The translations under genes and the position numbers were made by a program. The notes beneath the pieces are model-generated. The model had not been told where the DNA came from and did not search any database. It saw only the letters and a program-made list of their open reading frames with translations. A stretch of 64,000 nucleotides of DNA from assembly GCA_942491115.1 (NCBI GenBank), contig CALNZV010000019.1, positions 62,001 through 126,000 on the forward strand, written 5' to 3'. Source of the stretch: CALNZV01 sp942491115. GTDB taxonomy: Bacteria; Desulfobacterota; Desulfobacteria; Desulfobacterales; UBA5852. Positions within the stretch are counted from its first letter, which is position 1. Each line of letters starts with the position of its first letter. Of the stretch, positions 24,939 to 33,107 are shown one piece after another.

Positions 24939-26701
24939 TTGGGCGCCTTATCCTCGCCGCGAAGCCGGTGAAGGTAGGTCACGGCTTGACGATTATTCGG
25001 ATTGACCTCGACGGCGAGGGCCAACTGACGGATGGCCATTTCTCGCTTTCCACGTTTTTCCTGCACCATTGCCAAGTTATACAGGGCTTCGTCCAGATAG
25101 GGAGGTGCCATCTCCACCACCTGGAGATAGCGCTTCTCTGCTTCGGGGAGTTGCCCGGATTCCGCATATGCATAGGCCAAATTGAAAACAGCGTTATGCA
25201 GGCTGGGATGATTATCGACAACTTGAGAAAAAACCTCAATAGCTTGAGGGTAGGACTCCAGACGAACGTAGGCATAGCCGAGATTGAAAAGCAGTTGTGG
25301 GTCGTCGGGCGCCATCAACAGGCCTTGCTTCAAGATATCGACCGCTGCGGAGGGATTCGATTCCAGAAGCTCCGAGGCCTGCTCCAGAACAAGTGAAATG
25401 CTTGCCTTCTCTTGATCACTTGCGGTTTCTTGGGACTCTGAAAGGGTCTGTCTGCGGTCGCCAGCAGGCTTGATGTCTTCCACTGTACCCCGGATCGCAT
25501 AGGCGCTGGGGCTATCACCTACAGAATAACTGGTTAGCCGTTTCGACACGACCATGAACAATCCGATACCGATCGCCAGGCAAACCACCATCACCGGCAG
25601 ATAGCGACCCCTAAACCGACGGTGCCACTCCTCGACAACACCCGGCGACACCATGGTCACCGTACGACCGGCCTCGTCGCGAGCCCTGTCCGACATCAGG
25701 GCGATGGAGGCGGCGGTATCGGAACTGACAGACGTTTTTAGGGGCATCATCAGCGAGAGCGCGCGGTCTTCCTCTCGCTTCGTTTCGTCGAACTGGCTTC
25801 GAACGAACTGCCCCAACTGACGGGTGTCGGAGCGCTCCGGCAGCGCTTCGATACAGTTTTCCAAATCGGAAAGCATCTCTCCACAGTCCGGATAACGGTC
25901 CTCCGGGTTCCGGGCCAGAGCCCGATCCATCACTGGGTGGAGCCCCGGGGGCAATCCGGGTGTCGTAACCGCCGCCGACACATACCGAGCGGTTCTGACC
26001 TGCTCAAGGATCTCCAGAGGATTGCCCTGGAACATCCGTTTTCCCGTCACCAGTTCATAAAGCAGGACCCCCAGGGCAAAAACATCCGACCGCCTGTCCA
26101 CCGGTTTCCCCGTGGCCTGCTCCGGTGACATATAGGCTGCCTTGCCCTTGATGACACCGGATTGGGTACAGGAACTCCTGCCGGCGGCCTTGGCGATACC
26201 GAAATCCAGAATTTTTACCAACCCTGAATAGCCAATGAACACATTTTGAGGGTTCACGTCCCGGTGGACGATTTGCAAACCCTGCCCCTTGTAGTCGGTC
26301 AGGTTGTGGGCGTAGTCGAGGCCTGCACAGATCCGTGAAATCACGTGAAGGGCGTGCTTCAGCGCCAGAGGCATGCCGTTTTGACGACAGCAGTCCATGA
26401 CCTGTCGAAGATCTTTGCCAACCAGATATTCCATGGCCATAAAGTACCGGTTCCCCATGCAGCCGAAATCATAAATCTGAACAATATTTTCATGCTGAAG
26501 AAATGCGGCCAGTTTGGCCTCGTCGATGAACGACTCGACCACTTCCGGTTGGGCACAGAACTGGGGAAGAATGCACTTGATGGCCACCAGCTTTTCAAAC
26601 CCCTGGTCGCCGGTAATTTTCCCTAAGAACAACTCTGCCATACCGCCGACGGCAATCCGTTCCAACAACTGGTATTTCCCGAACTGGGTGATTTGATCCA
26701 T
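24935..26701 (-). CDS. Membrane Ser/Thr protein kinase with TPR extracytoplasmic domain
   Basis: A 588-residue PknB-like kinase. The N-terminal Hanks-type domain (about 10-285) has glycine loop IAVGGMAELFLG, VAIKCI (ATP-anchoring Lys), the catalytic loop VHRDVNPQN, DFGIAKA and YMSPEQATGK, so it should be active. A transmembrane helix (about 370-390, YLPVMVVCLAIGIGLFMVVS) separates it from a C-terminal TPR region (about 440-580) that repeats patterns such as NLGYAYVRLESYPQAIEVF. The TPRs would lie outside the membrane. A strong promoter precedes the gene, and the downstream LysM gene overlaps by 4 bases. It is a plausible envelope-stress sensor, which is inference. Confidence 0.92.
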   Translation of the reverse strand: MDQITQFGKYQLLERIAVGGMAELFLGKITGDQGFEKLVAIKCILPQFCAQPEVVESFIDEAKLAAFLQHENIVQIYDFGCMGNRYFMAMEYLVGKDLRQVMDCCRQNGMPLALKHALHVISRICAGLDYAHNLTDYKGQGLQIVHRDVNPQNVFIGYSGLVKILDFGIAKAAGRSSCTQSGVIKGKAAYMSPEQATGKPVDRRSDVFALGVLLYELVTGKRMFQGNPLEILEQVRTARYVSAAVTTPGLPPGLHPVMDRALARNPEDRYPDCGEMLSDLENCIEALPERSDTRQLGQFVRSQFDETKREEDRALSLMMPLKTSVSSDTAASIALMSDRARDEAGRTVTMVSPGVVEEWHRRFRGRYLPVMVVCLAIGIGLFMVVSKRLTSYSVGDSPSAYAIRGTVEDIKPAGDRRQTLSESQETASDQEKASISLVLEQASELLESNPSAAVDILKQGLLMAPDDPQLLFNLGYAYVRLESYPQAIEVFSQVVDNHPSLHNAVFNLAYAYAESGQLPEAEKRYLQVVEMAPPYLDEALYNLAMVQEKRGKREMAIRQLALAVEVNPNNRQAVTYLHRLRGEDKAPK

Positions 26702-26744
26702 AATCAGGCACCGGATCCGTCGAAGGCAGTTTGCGAAAATTTAA

Positions 26745-26773
26745 AGTATATCAGAGGGGTTAAAGCACGTCAA
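26745..26773 (-). promoter_or_regulatory. Sigma-70-like promoter of the Ser/Thr kinase gene
   Basis: On the minus strand TTGACG (26773-26768), a 17-base spacer and TATACT (26750-26745) form a near-consensus promoter, about 45-50 bases before the kinase ATG. It starts a kinase-LysM transcript separate from the cyclase/LysM genes upstream. Confidence 0.65.
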
Positions 26774-26900
26774 GCCGACGGCGCCCGCCATTGGTTCGAC
26801 ATCGGCCGGGAGCGACGATTCTCCGGTAGAATGGCCTTTTCAGCGCTGATACGGGTTTAAAAAAGCAGGCGGGCGGGCCGGGGGGATGTCATCGGGCCGG

Positions 26901-28010
26901 TCACGGAACCGGGGCGGCAGGTTGTTTTTTCTTCAGCGCCCTTAAGAGCTCTTTGGCTTCCCTGATGCTGGAGGCGGCTTTGGAATGGTCCGGATTGTAA
27001 ACCATTGCTTTTTCCCATTCCTGAATCGCCAATTCCAGCTCTTCGTCAATAAAGTACTTGACCCCCAACCGATAGAACTCCTCGGCCATGCCATCCATCA
27101 TCGTCTCGAGACTGTCCATGGAAGACTTGAGATCGGGCCAACCGGCATCGATTTTTCTTAACAGCGACATGGCCTCTGGGTAACGTTTTTGAAACCGCAA
27201 GCGCTTGGCCTCTTCAAAAAGCGAAGCGTGGTAGATCCATGCGGCCTCGGTATTCAAAGGGCTCGCCTCCAATAGATGACCCGCAGCCTCGGCTGCGGCC
27301 TCATAGCTGCCGTCCTCAAAGAGCCGGCGAGCGCTTTGGAGGTCATCCTCAGTAACGGTTTTCTTTGGGGATTTCGGTAATGTAGGTATCCGACGGGTCC
27401 TTGGGACCCGAGGTGGCGTCTCAGGGGACGACGGCAGTTCCATTCTCGGGATCCGAAGCAGGGTACCCGGTGTCGGTTGCACCGATGGATCCAAATCATT
27501 GAATCTGGCGATAAGGACGGCCTTCTTTCCGTCACCATAGTAGCGTTGCGCCAAAGACTCGAGGGTTTCCGCGGAACCGATGACATGATCGTCATAACGC
27601 GGTTCTTCGGCGATTCGATACAAATATGACAAGGCTTGCTTGTGCTCTGAGTTGATGCGCAGCGCCGTCAGAAATTCACGACGGGCAGTGGTTGTATCTC
27701 CCTTTTCCGATGCCAAGACCCCACGTTGGAAGTGCCGGTCGGACTGCAGGAGAACTTGATCCTTCAAACGACCGATGTTGGCGGAGGAATCGGGATCGAC
27801 CGGATCGAGAGACCCGATGACACTCCAGGTCAGCAAGGCTGCCTCCAAATCGCCTTCGCGCTCGAATGCAGCAGCGTTCTCGCGGTATGCGGTGAGGGTC
27901 TCCGGATCCGCATGCCATGACGATACCGGTACGTTTTGGAGATTCGCACATCCGGCCCAAAGGAGGCCCGCAAGGGTGGCTGCAGCTATAAGGCGCAGTG
28001 GAAGACTCAT
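26901..28010 (-). CDS. LysM/TPR-repeat envelope lipoprotein
   Basis: A 369-residue protein with an N-terminal signal peptide ending LLWAGC (possible lipid-modified C21, though the box is imperfect). TPR-like helices occupy about 32-145 (AAAFEREGDLEAALLTWSVIG, RREFLTALRINSEHKQALS); a diverged LysM segment lies at about 155-205 (VIGSAETLESLAQRYYGDG and PTPGTLLRIPRM); further TPR-like helices follow at about 220-355. This combination fits an outer-membrane or periplasmic scaffold holding to peptidoglycan. It overlaps the upstream deacetylase-like gene by 4 bases and so belongs to the cyclase operon. No enzyme domain is seen. Confidence 0.78.
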   Translation of the reverse strand: MSLPLRLIAAATLAGLLWAGCANLQNVPVSSWHADPETLTAYRENAAAFEREGDLEAALLTWSVIGSLDPVDPDSSANIGRLKDQVLLQSDRHFQRGVLASEKGDTTTARREFLTALRINSEHKQALSYLYRIAEEPRYDDHVIGSAETLESLAQRYYGDGKKAVLIARFNDLDPSVQPTPGTLLRIPRMELPSSPETPPRVPRTRRIPTLPKSPKKTVTEDDLQSARRLFEDGSYEAAAEAAGHLLEASPLNTEAAWIYHASLFEEAKRLRFQKRYPEAMSLLRKIDAGWPDLKSSMDSLETMMDGMAEEFYRLGVKYFIDEELELAIQEWEKAMVYNPDHSKAASSIREAKELLRALKKKQPAAPVP

Positions 28011-29029
28011 TCAGAATCGATCGGTTTGAATGTCTTGATCAGGTTAAGAAATTCACCGACCTCCATGGTGGGTGTCACGATGGTTCGTCCCAGTCGATAC
28101 CGGTCTCTGAAAAACGGGGGTGGCCTGCCGTCGGTCGTGAAAGCGGCCTCGTACCCGGTTTTTTCGGCAAAAGCCGCCGATAACGATGACCCGGCACCGG
28201 ACGGGTAGGACAGAAAACGACACGGCCTGCCGATGTTCTCCTCGATGGCGGTTTTGGATCCAACCAACTCCAGTTCAAGGTTGACCAGATACGTCTCAAA
28301 TGCTTCGCCCGGTTCCGGATTGGCGAATGTCAAACGGCTCCGACCCCGACTTTGAATGTCAACCCCATTGGCCGACAGTTCTGAGAGCTGTTCCCAGGTC
28401 AGATGACCTTCCGAACCGACGCGATCGGTCTGAACGAACAAGGAAACAGGATAGCCGAACTGCCGAATGACAGGATAGGTATGCATAAAAAAACCAGCGT
28501 GGGGATCATCGAAGGTAATGACGAGTGACCGGCTGGGAAGCCTGGTTTCGAATTCTAGAAATTTCAGCAACTGGGGAAGAGAAATGACCGTGTAGTCAAA
28601 GGTTCGAAGGGCGGACATCTGCCGTCGAAATTGGTCTTTCAGACGGCTGTCAGCCAGCGGATCCGACACCTCCGGCCATGAATAGACAAATATGGGCACC
28701 AACTGATAGCCGTTTTCTACCACCCCGCCCATTCGGTAGGGTCTGAGAGGAATCAAAAGGGTCTGTCCCGGCGTCAGTACCTGTGCCCGATTGAACTCTT
28801 TGACAAACCATGACAGGGACGGGTCTTTCAGGTAGCGAAGGGCAATGGAGGAGAAGGTGTCGCCCTCCTCCACCTTGGCGATCAGAAAATCAGACGGCGG
28901 TGTCACTTCCCGGGGCATCATGCAGGCCGTCAGCCAGATGCACGCCCCCAGAATTGTTGCCGTCATTAGTGGACGATAGAGCAATCTCCACCTCTCTGCC
29001 GGCAGGCGATCATCGCAGGGTGAGGGCAC
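28007..29029 (-). CDS. LysM-polysaccharide deacetylase-like lipoprotein, probably inactive
   Basis: A 340-residue lipoprotein with lipobox LTAC (C36), a LysM domain (about 50-96, KVEEGDTFSSIALRYLKD to PGQTLLIP) and a NodB-type polysaccharide deacetylase fold (about 110-330). Motif 1 keeps TFDD (172-175) and SYPSG near 274-278 resembles motif 3. The zinc motif, normally SHTxxH, reads SRGRSR at 227-232, so both metal-binding histidines are replaced by arginine. It therefore looks like a catalytically dead relative that may bind glycan. It overlaps the cyclase upstream by 20 bases and the LysM/TPR gene downstream by 4. Confidence 0.82.
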   Translation of the reverse strand: MPSPCDDRLPAERWRLLYRPLMTATILGACIWLTACMMPREVTPPSDFLIAKVEEGDTFSSIALRYLKDPSLSWFVKEFNRAQVLTPGQTLLIPLRPYRMGGVVENGYQLVPIFVYSWPEVSDPLADSRLKDQFRRQMSALRTFDYTVISLPQLLKFLEFETRLPSRSLVITFDDPHAGFFMHTYPVIRQFGYPVSLFVQTDRVGSEGHLTWEQLSELSANGVDIQSRGRSRLTFANPEPGEAFETYLVNLELELVGSKTAIEENIGRPCRFLSYPSGAGSSLSAAFAEKTGYEAAFTTDGRPPPFFRDRYRLGRTIVTPTMEVGEFLNLIKTFKPIDSE

Positions 29030-30674
29030 GGTAGATGGCGACCGGTTCCGACCGCCCCCTTAGTTCCTGAAGCGGCATGGCCTCCACATTGACCAACGCC
29101 TTTACCCCGTCATAAACCGATTTTGAAATGATGGTATCTCCGGATCCAGCCATGGCATTTATTCGGGAGGCAACATTGACGGCATCACCGATGACGGTAT
29201 ATTCCATTTTGCTTGCTGAGCCGATATTGCCTGCAACGACGACTCCGCTGTGAACACTGATGCCCACGGATCTGAGAAGATCCTTTTCACTTCCGACTGT
29301 TGAAAGGGAGCGTTGAATTTCGATGGCTGCCACGACCCCTTTTGCCCTGTGGTCGGCACTATAAACCGGCACCCCGAAAACCCCCAGAACCGCGTCTCCG
29401 ATGAACTTATCCACATAGCCGCCGTTTTCAATGATGACACGAGTGGCAATTTCAAAGTATTCGTTGAGTTCCTCGACGAGAGCCGCAGGATCTTTTCCCT
29501 CTGAATAGCTGGTAAACCCTCTGATGTCAGCAAAAAGAATAGTGGCCTCGCACAAACGACCCTTTAACCACGCACTGCCCGGGCTGGCAAGGATCATGTC
29601 GGCCACCTGACTGCCAACGTATTTGCCGAAGGATTTCTGCATGAGTTGGTTTCTGAACAGCTCCTCACTCATGCGGTTGAAAGCAGATGCCAAATCGCCG
29701 AACTCGTCATTTCGTCCGAGCTCGATCCGATGACGGTAATTACCCCTTCCGATTTCCTGGGTAGCGTTGACGAGGCGGAACAACGGGTCGGAGAACCAAA
29801 ACCCCATTACAAAGGTAATAATGAGGCCGGCGAATATGACCGGAAGCGTCATCATGAGAAGGGAATCCCGTTCCTGGCGAATACTCGTTTCGATGGAGTC
29901 AATGGACACCCCCACATGGGCAAAGCCCATTAACTTGTCTTTGAAACGGACCGGTTTTTCCAGGTTGAGAATGCCGGCACCTGAAGGGAGGCGGTATGTG
30001 AAAAAGGACACTTCCCCCAACTCCTGCCGGGAAACCGTCGGCGCCACCGGATCATACCGGTTTCCCAAGCGATCCAGATCGCTATGGGCCCGAATGATGC
30101 CGTCGGAATCGATAATCAAGGCGTAGGCAAGGCCTTCGACCGCCTTGACGTCGTTGATGAGCGAATTAAGCTTGAGCTCATTCCCTTCCAGTAAATGAAT
30201 TCTCGCCGCATTGGCAAAGTAGTTCAGGCTGATGGCACCAATCATCACCGACTGGTTGTAAAGACGCTCTTTTTGATGCTTCAATATAAAATAGCTCGAC
30301 ACCAGCACCACCGTCGCCATCATCACCGCTGCGGTGGTGGTCAGCTGCACCCAAATGGGAATACGGGGCCGGCGCCGGAACCCCAAACCAGCCCCTTTAT
30401 CGGTCCGGAAATAATCACGATTGATCGTCGGCAGCTGTGTACCGTCATATCCGCAAAACGTCCGTAAAATGGATAAGGCCGCGCTTTTCGATATCCACCC
30501 TTTGTCCACCGCGTGTTGGCTCAGCGCCTTGGCCTTTGGCCCGGACTCGCCATGGCGCTCTTCCTTCAATGCCTTGAGCTGGTCCTCCGAGACGAGGCCG
30601 GTCATCAGCAGTCCGTTTTCAAAGGCGATTTCGATCTTATTCACGTCGCCCGCGCCGGAGCTTCCATCAGACAT
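29010..30674 (-). CDS. Membrane-bound class III adenylate/guanylate cyclase
   Basis: A 554-residue sensor cyclase. Residues 15-85 form a small cytosolic N-terminal region of unknown type; membrane helices at about 108-130 and 273-295 flank an extracytoplasmic sensor (about 132-270); a HAMP linker (about 296-348) leads to the catalytic domain (about 365-550). Metal-binding D383 (FADIRGF) and D427 (FIGDAVLG), and the KMEYTVIGDAVNVASR segment (K489, R504), are intact. The Lys with VIGDAVN suggests ATP as substrate. It is the first gene of the cyclase/deacetylase-like/LysM-TPR operon and would report envelope conditions to the cytoplasm as cyclic nucleotide. Confidence 0.9.
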   Translation of the reverse strand: MSDGSSGAGDVNKIEIAFENGLLMTGLVSEDQLKALKEERHGESGPKAKALSQHAVDKGWISKSAALSILRTFCGYDGTQLPTINRDYFRTDKGAGLGFRRRPRIPIWVQLTTTAAVMMATVVLVSSYFILKHQKERLYNQSVMIGAISLNYFANAARIHLLEGNELKLNSLINDVKAVEGLAYALIIDSDGIIRAHSDLDRLGNRYDPVAPTVSRQELGEVSFFTYRLPSGAGILNLEKPVRFKDKLMGFAHVGVSIDSIETSIRQERDSLLMMTLPVIFAGLIITFVMGFWFSDPLFRLVNATQEIGRGNYRHRIELGRNDEFGDLASAFNRMSEELFRNQLMQKSFGKYVGSQVADMILASPGSAWLKGRLCEATILFADIRGFTSYSEGKDPAALVEELNEYFEIATRVIIENGGYVDKFIGDAVLGVFGVPVYSADHRAKGVVAAIEIQRSLSTVGSEKDLLRSVGISVHSGVVVAGNIGSASKMEYTVIGDAVNVASRINAMAGSGDTIISKSVYDGVKALVNVEAMPLQELRGRSEPVAIYRALTLR

Positions 30675-30709
30675 ACCATTCGCTCTCTATCATCATTGAG
30701 GGTACGACG

Positions 30710-30955
30710 TTATTCCTTGGGCCGATCGGTGACGTATCGCACGGGCGGTCGAGCCATTAGCGCAGGCGCCGGGGGGTTGATGATCGACACCAGCAGCAAT
30801 GCGGGTCGGCCGGGGACCGGGAGATGGACCGAACGGTTGACGGTCATCCCGAAATCGATCAGGTGCGCGGCGTCGACATCGATATTGGAGCAAATGAGGT
30901 GCCCCCTGTCCTTATCCAACCTAGTTTTACTATCGGATGGCCGATGGGCTGTCAA
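30710..30955 (-). CDS. Possible small protein, hypothetical
   Basis: An 81-codon open frame ending 35 bases before the cyclase start. It contains a Pro/Val-rich stretch with a plausible beta pattern (SVHLPVPGRPALLLVSII). TTGACA on the same strand lies about at its first codons, which would put the true start further in, for example at a TTG near 30919. I do not recognise it; it may be chance. The rest of the 332-base gap (30675-31006) shows no other feature. Confidence 0.28.
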   Translation of the reverse strand: MTAHRPSDSKTRLDKDRGHLICSNIDVDAAHLIDFGMTVNRSVHLPVPGRPALLLVSIINPPAPALMARPPVRYVTDRPKE

Positions 30956-31006
30956 CGGACAAAGGCCCAGGTAATCTCCCGGTTCGTCGACTGACGGGGG
31001 ACCGGT

Positions 31007-31879
31007 TTATTCGGATTCATGGGGCTGTATTCCCGTTTCGATAGTGCTGAGGCATCGACTCAGGCAAAGGAATTCCTCCACGGAAAGGGTTTCCGCCCGC
31101 CGGGTGGGGGAAATCTGCGCCATGGAAAGGGCATCCGTTATATGATCCTGCCATTCGGGGTGACCGGCGCCGGCGAGGGCATTCTTCAGGGTTTTCCGTC
31201 GCTTGGAAAAGGCCGATCGAACGACCTCGAAGAAATGGTTTTCTTGGGATTCCGTCATCCTTTCGGTATCAGCGAATTGTATGTCAAGGACGGTGGAGTT
31301 CACCTGGGGTCTTGGAAAAAACCGCGATGCATCAACGCCCATCAGCTTTGAAACCTGGGAGCAGTATTGAAGTATTACCGAAATTCGGCCATAATCTTTG
31401 CCACCCGGCGCTGCCAGGAGGCGGTCTGCGAGTTCCCTCTGGAACATGAACACCGCCTTTCTGAACCGACGACGATAGGCGATCAAGCGAAGGACAATCT
31501 GGGTGGAAATGCTGTAGGGAAGATTGCCGACCGCTACCCATTGCCCGCCTTCCGGCTCCGGCAGGTCGTCCATCGATAACTTCAAAAAGTCGGCCTGCCG
31601 GATATCCACATTGTCCAGACCGGCCAGGGTCAGTTCCGCGCTCAACAGGCTGATAAAACGAGCGTCCTTTTCAATGGCAACAACAGAGTGGACAGCGGTT
31701 GCAAGGGGAACGGTCAGCGCCCCCAAACCCGGTCCGATTTCTAGCACGCGATCGGTCTCAGACAAGCGTGCTTTCTTCACAATGGTTTCTGCGACGGCGG
31801 TGTCGCACAGGAAATTCTGCCCCCATCGCTTTTTGGCTTTGAGGTCCCAGGCTTTGAGCAACACTCGAGGCGAAGTCAT
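31007..31879 (-). CDS. rsmA: 16S rRNA (adenine1518/1519-N6)-dimethyltransferase
   Basis: A 290-residue KsgA/RsmA enzyme. SAM motif I is VLEIGPGLGALT, the RNA-binding opening is KKRWGQNFLCD, and the catalytic motif IV is NLPYSIS; FPRPQVNSTVL is also typical. It dimethylates two adenines in helix 45 of 16S rRNA during small-subunit maturation. The start at 31879 is chosen since AAGGAT lies about 8 bases upstream and the product starts MTSPRVLLKAW; the frame runs on to 31948 with unlike sequence. Neighbours are unrelated. Confidence 0.95.
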   Translation of the reverse strand: MTSPRVLLKAWDLKAKKRWGQNFLCDTAVAETIVKKARLSETDRVLEIGPGLGALTVPLATAVHSVVAIEKDARFISLLSAELTLAGLDNVDIRQADFLKLSMDDLPEPEGGQWVAVGNLPYSISTQIVLRLIAYRRRFRKAVFMFQRELADRLLAAPGGKDYGRISVILQYCSQVSKLMGVDASRFFPRPQVNSTVLDIQFADTERMTESQENHFFEVVRSAFSKRRKTLKNALAGAGHPEWQDHITDALSMAQISPTRRAETLSVEEFLCLSRCLSTIETGIQPHESE

Positions 31880-32378
31880 CGGCAGCGATCCTTGGAAGCA
31901 GAGGGGAGCAGCATCAGGGGCTTTCCGCTGGCGGACCCAGGGGCGCATTGGGGGTCTTCGGGTGCATCATCCGTTAATCAACCTCTCGCAACAGCGACAA
32001 GGGAGTTGTCACCCGGATTGCCGGACGGGGTTGCTTCATCTTCAATCGGCTCCAATCCGTTATTCATATCGGTTAAGTCAATAGGATGCAAGAACTACTC
32101 ATCGAATCTCATCGGAATCATTTTATATATTCTCCATGCCGCCTTGACTTTGATCCCCGTATTAAGTAATCAACGTCAATACCGGCATCGCCGACTAGAA
32201 TACTCGTACAGCCGTCTCCGAAGTCATATGCGTGGCTGCCAAGGACCAGCGGAAGTACCTTTTTTCTATCCAGAGCTGCCAATTCAACCGGTAATTGATA
32301 CCATGGCGGATAAGCCATCGACAGAATGCGGCAGCACGATCCCCTAAAGGATGAAATTCACTACAAGGAGGAAATTGG
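31880..32378. other. 499-base gap with a weak promoter-like site
   Basis: No convincing gene lies between the divergent rsmA and the small DNA-binding-like gene. A possible plus-strand promoter is TTGACT (32144-32149), 17 bases, TAATCA (32167-32172), which would leave an untranslated leader of about 200 bases. The stretch 32085-32175 is AT-rich compared with its surroundings. Confidence 0.4.
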
Positions 32379-32756
32379 ATGCCTGCCAGGAAAAAAGAGA
32401 AAAAAGTCAGCTTCGACGCCATGGTCAAGTTTTTCATCCACCACTATGGCATACCGACCCGGAAAGACGTCGAGAAGCTGGTGCTCAAGATCGACAATCT
32501 CGAAAAACTCGTCAAGGCTACCGCTGCCAAAGGTTCCGGCGGCCGGGGACGACGCTCCGGCAAGGGCGGAGTTGCGGAGACAGCCTTGGACCAGGTGTTC
32601 AACGTCATCAAAAAGGCCAAAAACGGCGCGACGTTTTCGGATATCCAGTCGAAGACGGGATTCGAGGACAAGAAAATCCGAAATATCATCTTCCGGCTTA
32701 ACAAACTGGGTAAAATCGCTCGCAAACGCCGAGGTGTTTATATCTTGGCAGGCTGA
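32379..32756 (+). CDS. Small basic protein with winged-helix-like C terminus
   Basis: A 125-residue basic protein with an excellent ribosome-binding site (AAGGAGG). The N-terminal part (MPARKKEKKVSFDAMVKFF) leads to a coiled-coil-like helix RKDVEKLVLKIDNLEKLVKA, then a Gly/Arg/Lys-rich linker (GSGGRGRRSGKGG). Residues about 75-123 look like a winged helix: FSDIQSKTGFEDKKIRNIIFRLNKLGKIARKRRG (quoted in parts: FSDIQSKTGF and RNIIFRLNKLGKI). It may bind DNA or RNA as a small architectural protein. I do not know a named family. A terminator is found 260 bases further on. Confidence 0.72.
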   Translation: MPARKKEKKVSFDAMVKFFIHHYGIPTRKDVEKLVLKIDNLEKLVKATAAKGSGGRGRRSGKGGVAETALDQVFNVIKKAKNGATFSDIQSKTGFEDKKIRNIIFRLNKLGKIARKRRGVYILAG

Positions 32757-33016
32757 TCGACGATCGACGACAGGGCAGCCGCCGTCGAGGGATCATCAAG
32801 AACGCCGCCCAGAGGCCATGACCCGGGGCCAGGGTTGACATTCGGTTCAAAAGCAGAACGTTAGCTTTACGCCGGCAGTCTGCGACGGTGGCGGGCCTCG
32901 ACGATGCCAGACCTCAAGGGCCGTCTTAGCAAGACAGCTACCATTGGCGTCGGGAATCGTGGCGCCCAAAGCGCCCCGTCTTCGATCTGGCCAACCGTCC
33001 CCCGTTATCGAAATCG

Positions 33017-33049
33017 AACCGGCACCCACGCCTGGGGCTGCCGGTTTTT
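33017..33049 (+). terminator. Strong intrinsic terminator
   Basis: AACCGGCA (33017-33024) pairs perfectly with TGCCGGTT (33039-33046); an inner CCCA/TGGG stem closes a CGCC loop, and the T tract runs 33045-33049. It separates the small basic protein gene from the M16C gene in a 351-base gap otherwise free of features. Confidence 0.8.
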
Positions 33050-33053
33050 ACCA

Positions 33054-33082
33054 TTGTCCGATATACGGCGGTGCCATATAAC
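33054..33082 (+). promoter_or_regulatory. Promoter of the M16C peptidase gene
   Basis: TTGTCC (33054-33059), a 17-base spacer and TATAAC (33077-33082) lie directly after the terminator and about 25 bases before the chosen ATG. The -35 matches four and the -10 five of six consensus positions, so this is a compact transcription boundary. Confidence 0.55.
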
Positions 33083-33107
33083 AGGGCCTGAGAGGACCGA
33101 GAGAACC

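Noticed and set aside
30513..30974. Plus-strand ORF antisense to the cyclase start
   Set aside because: It overlaps a well-supported gene and has shadow-like composition.
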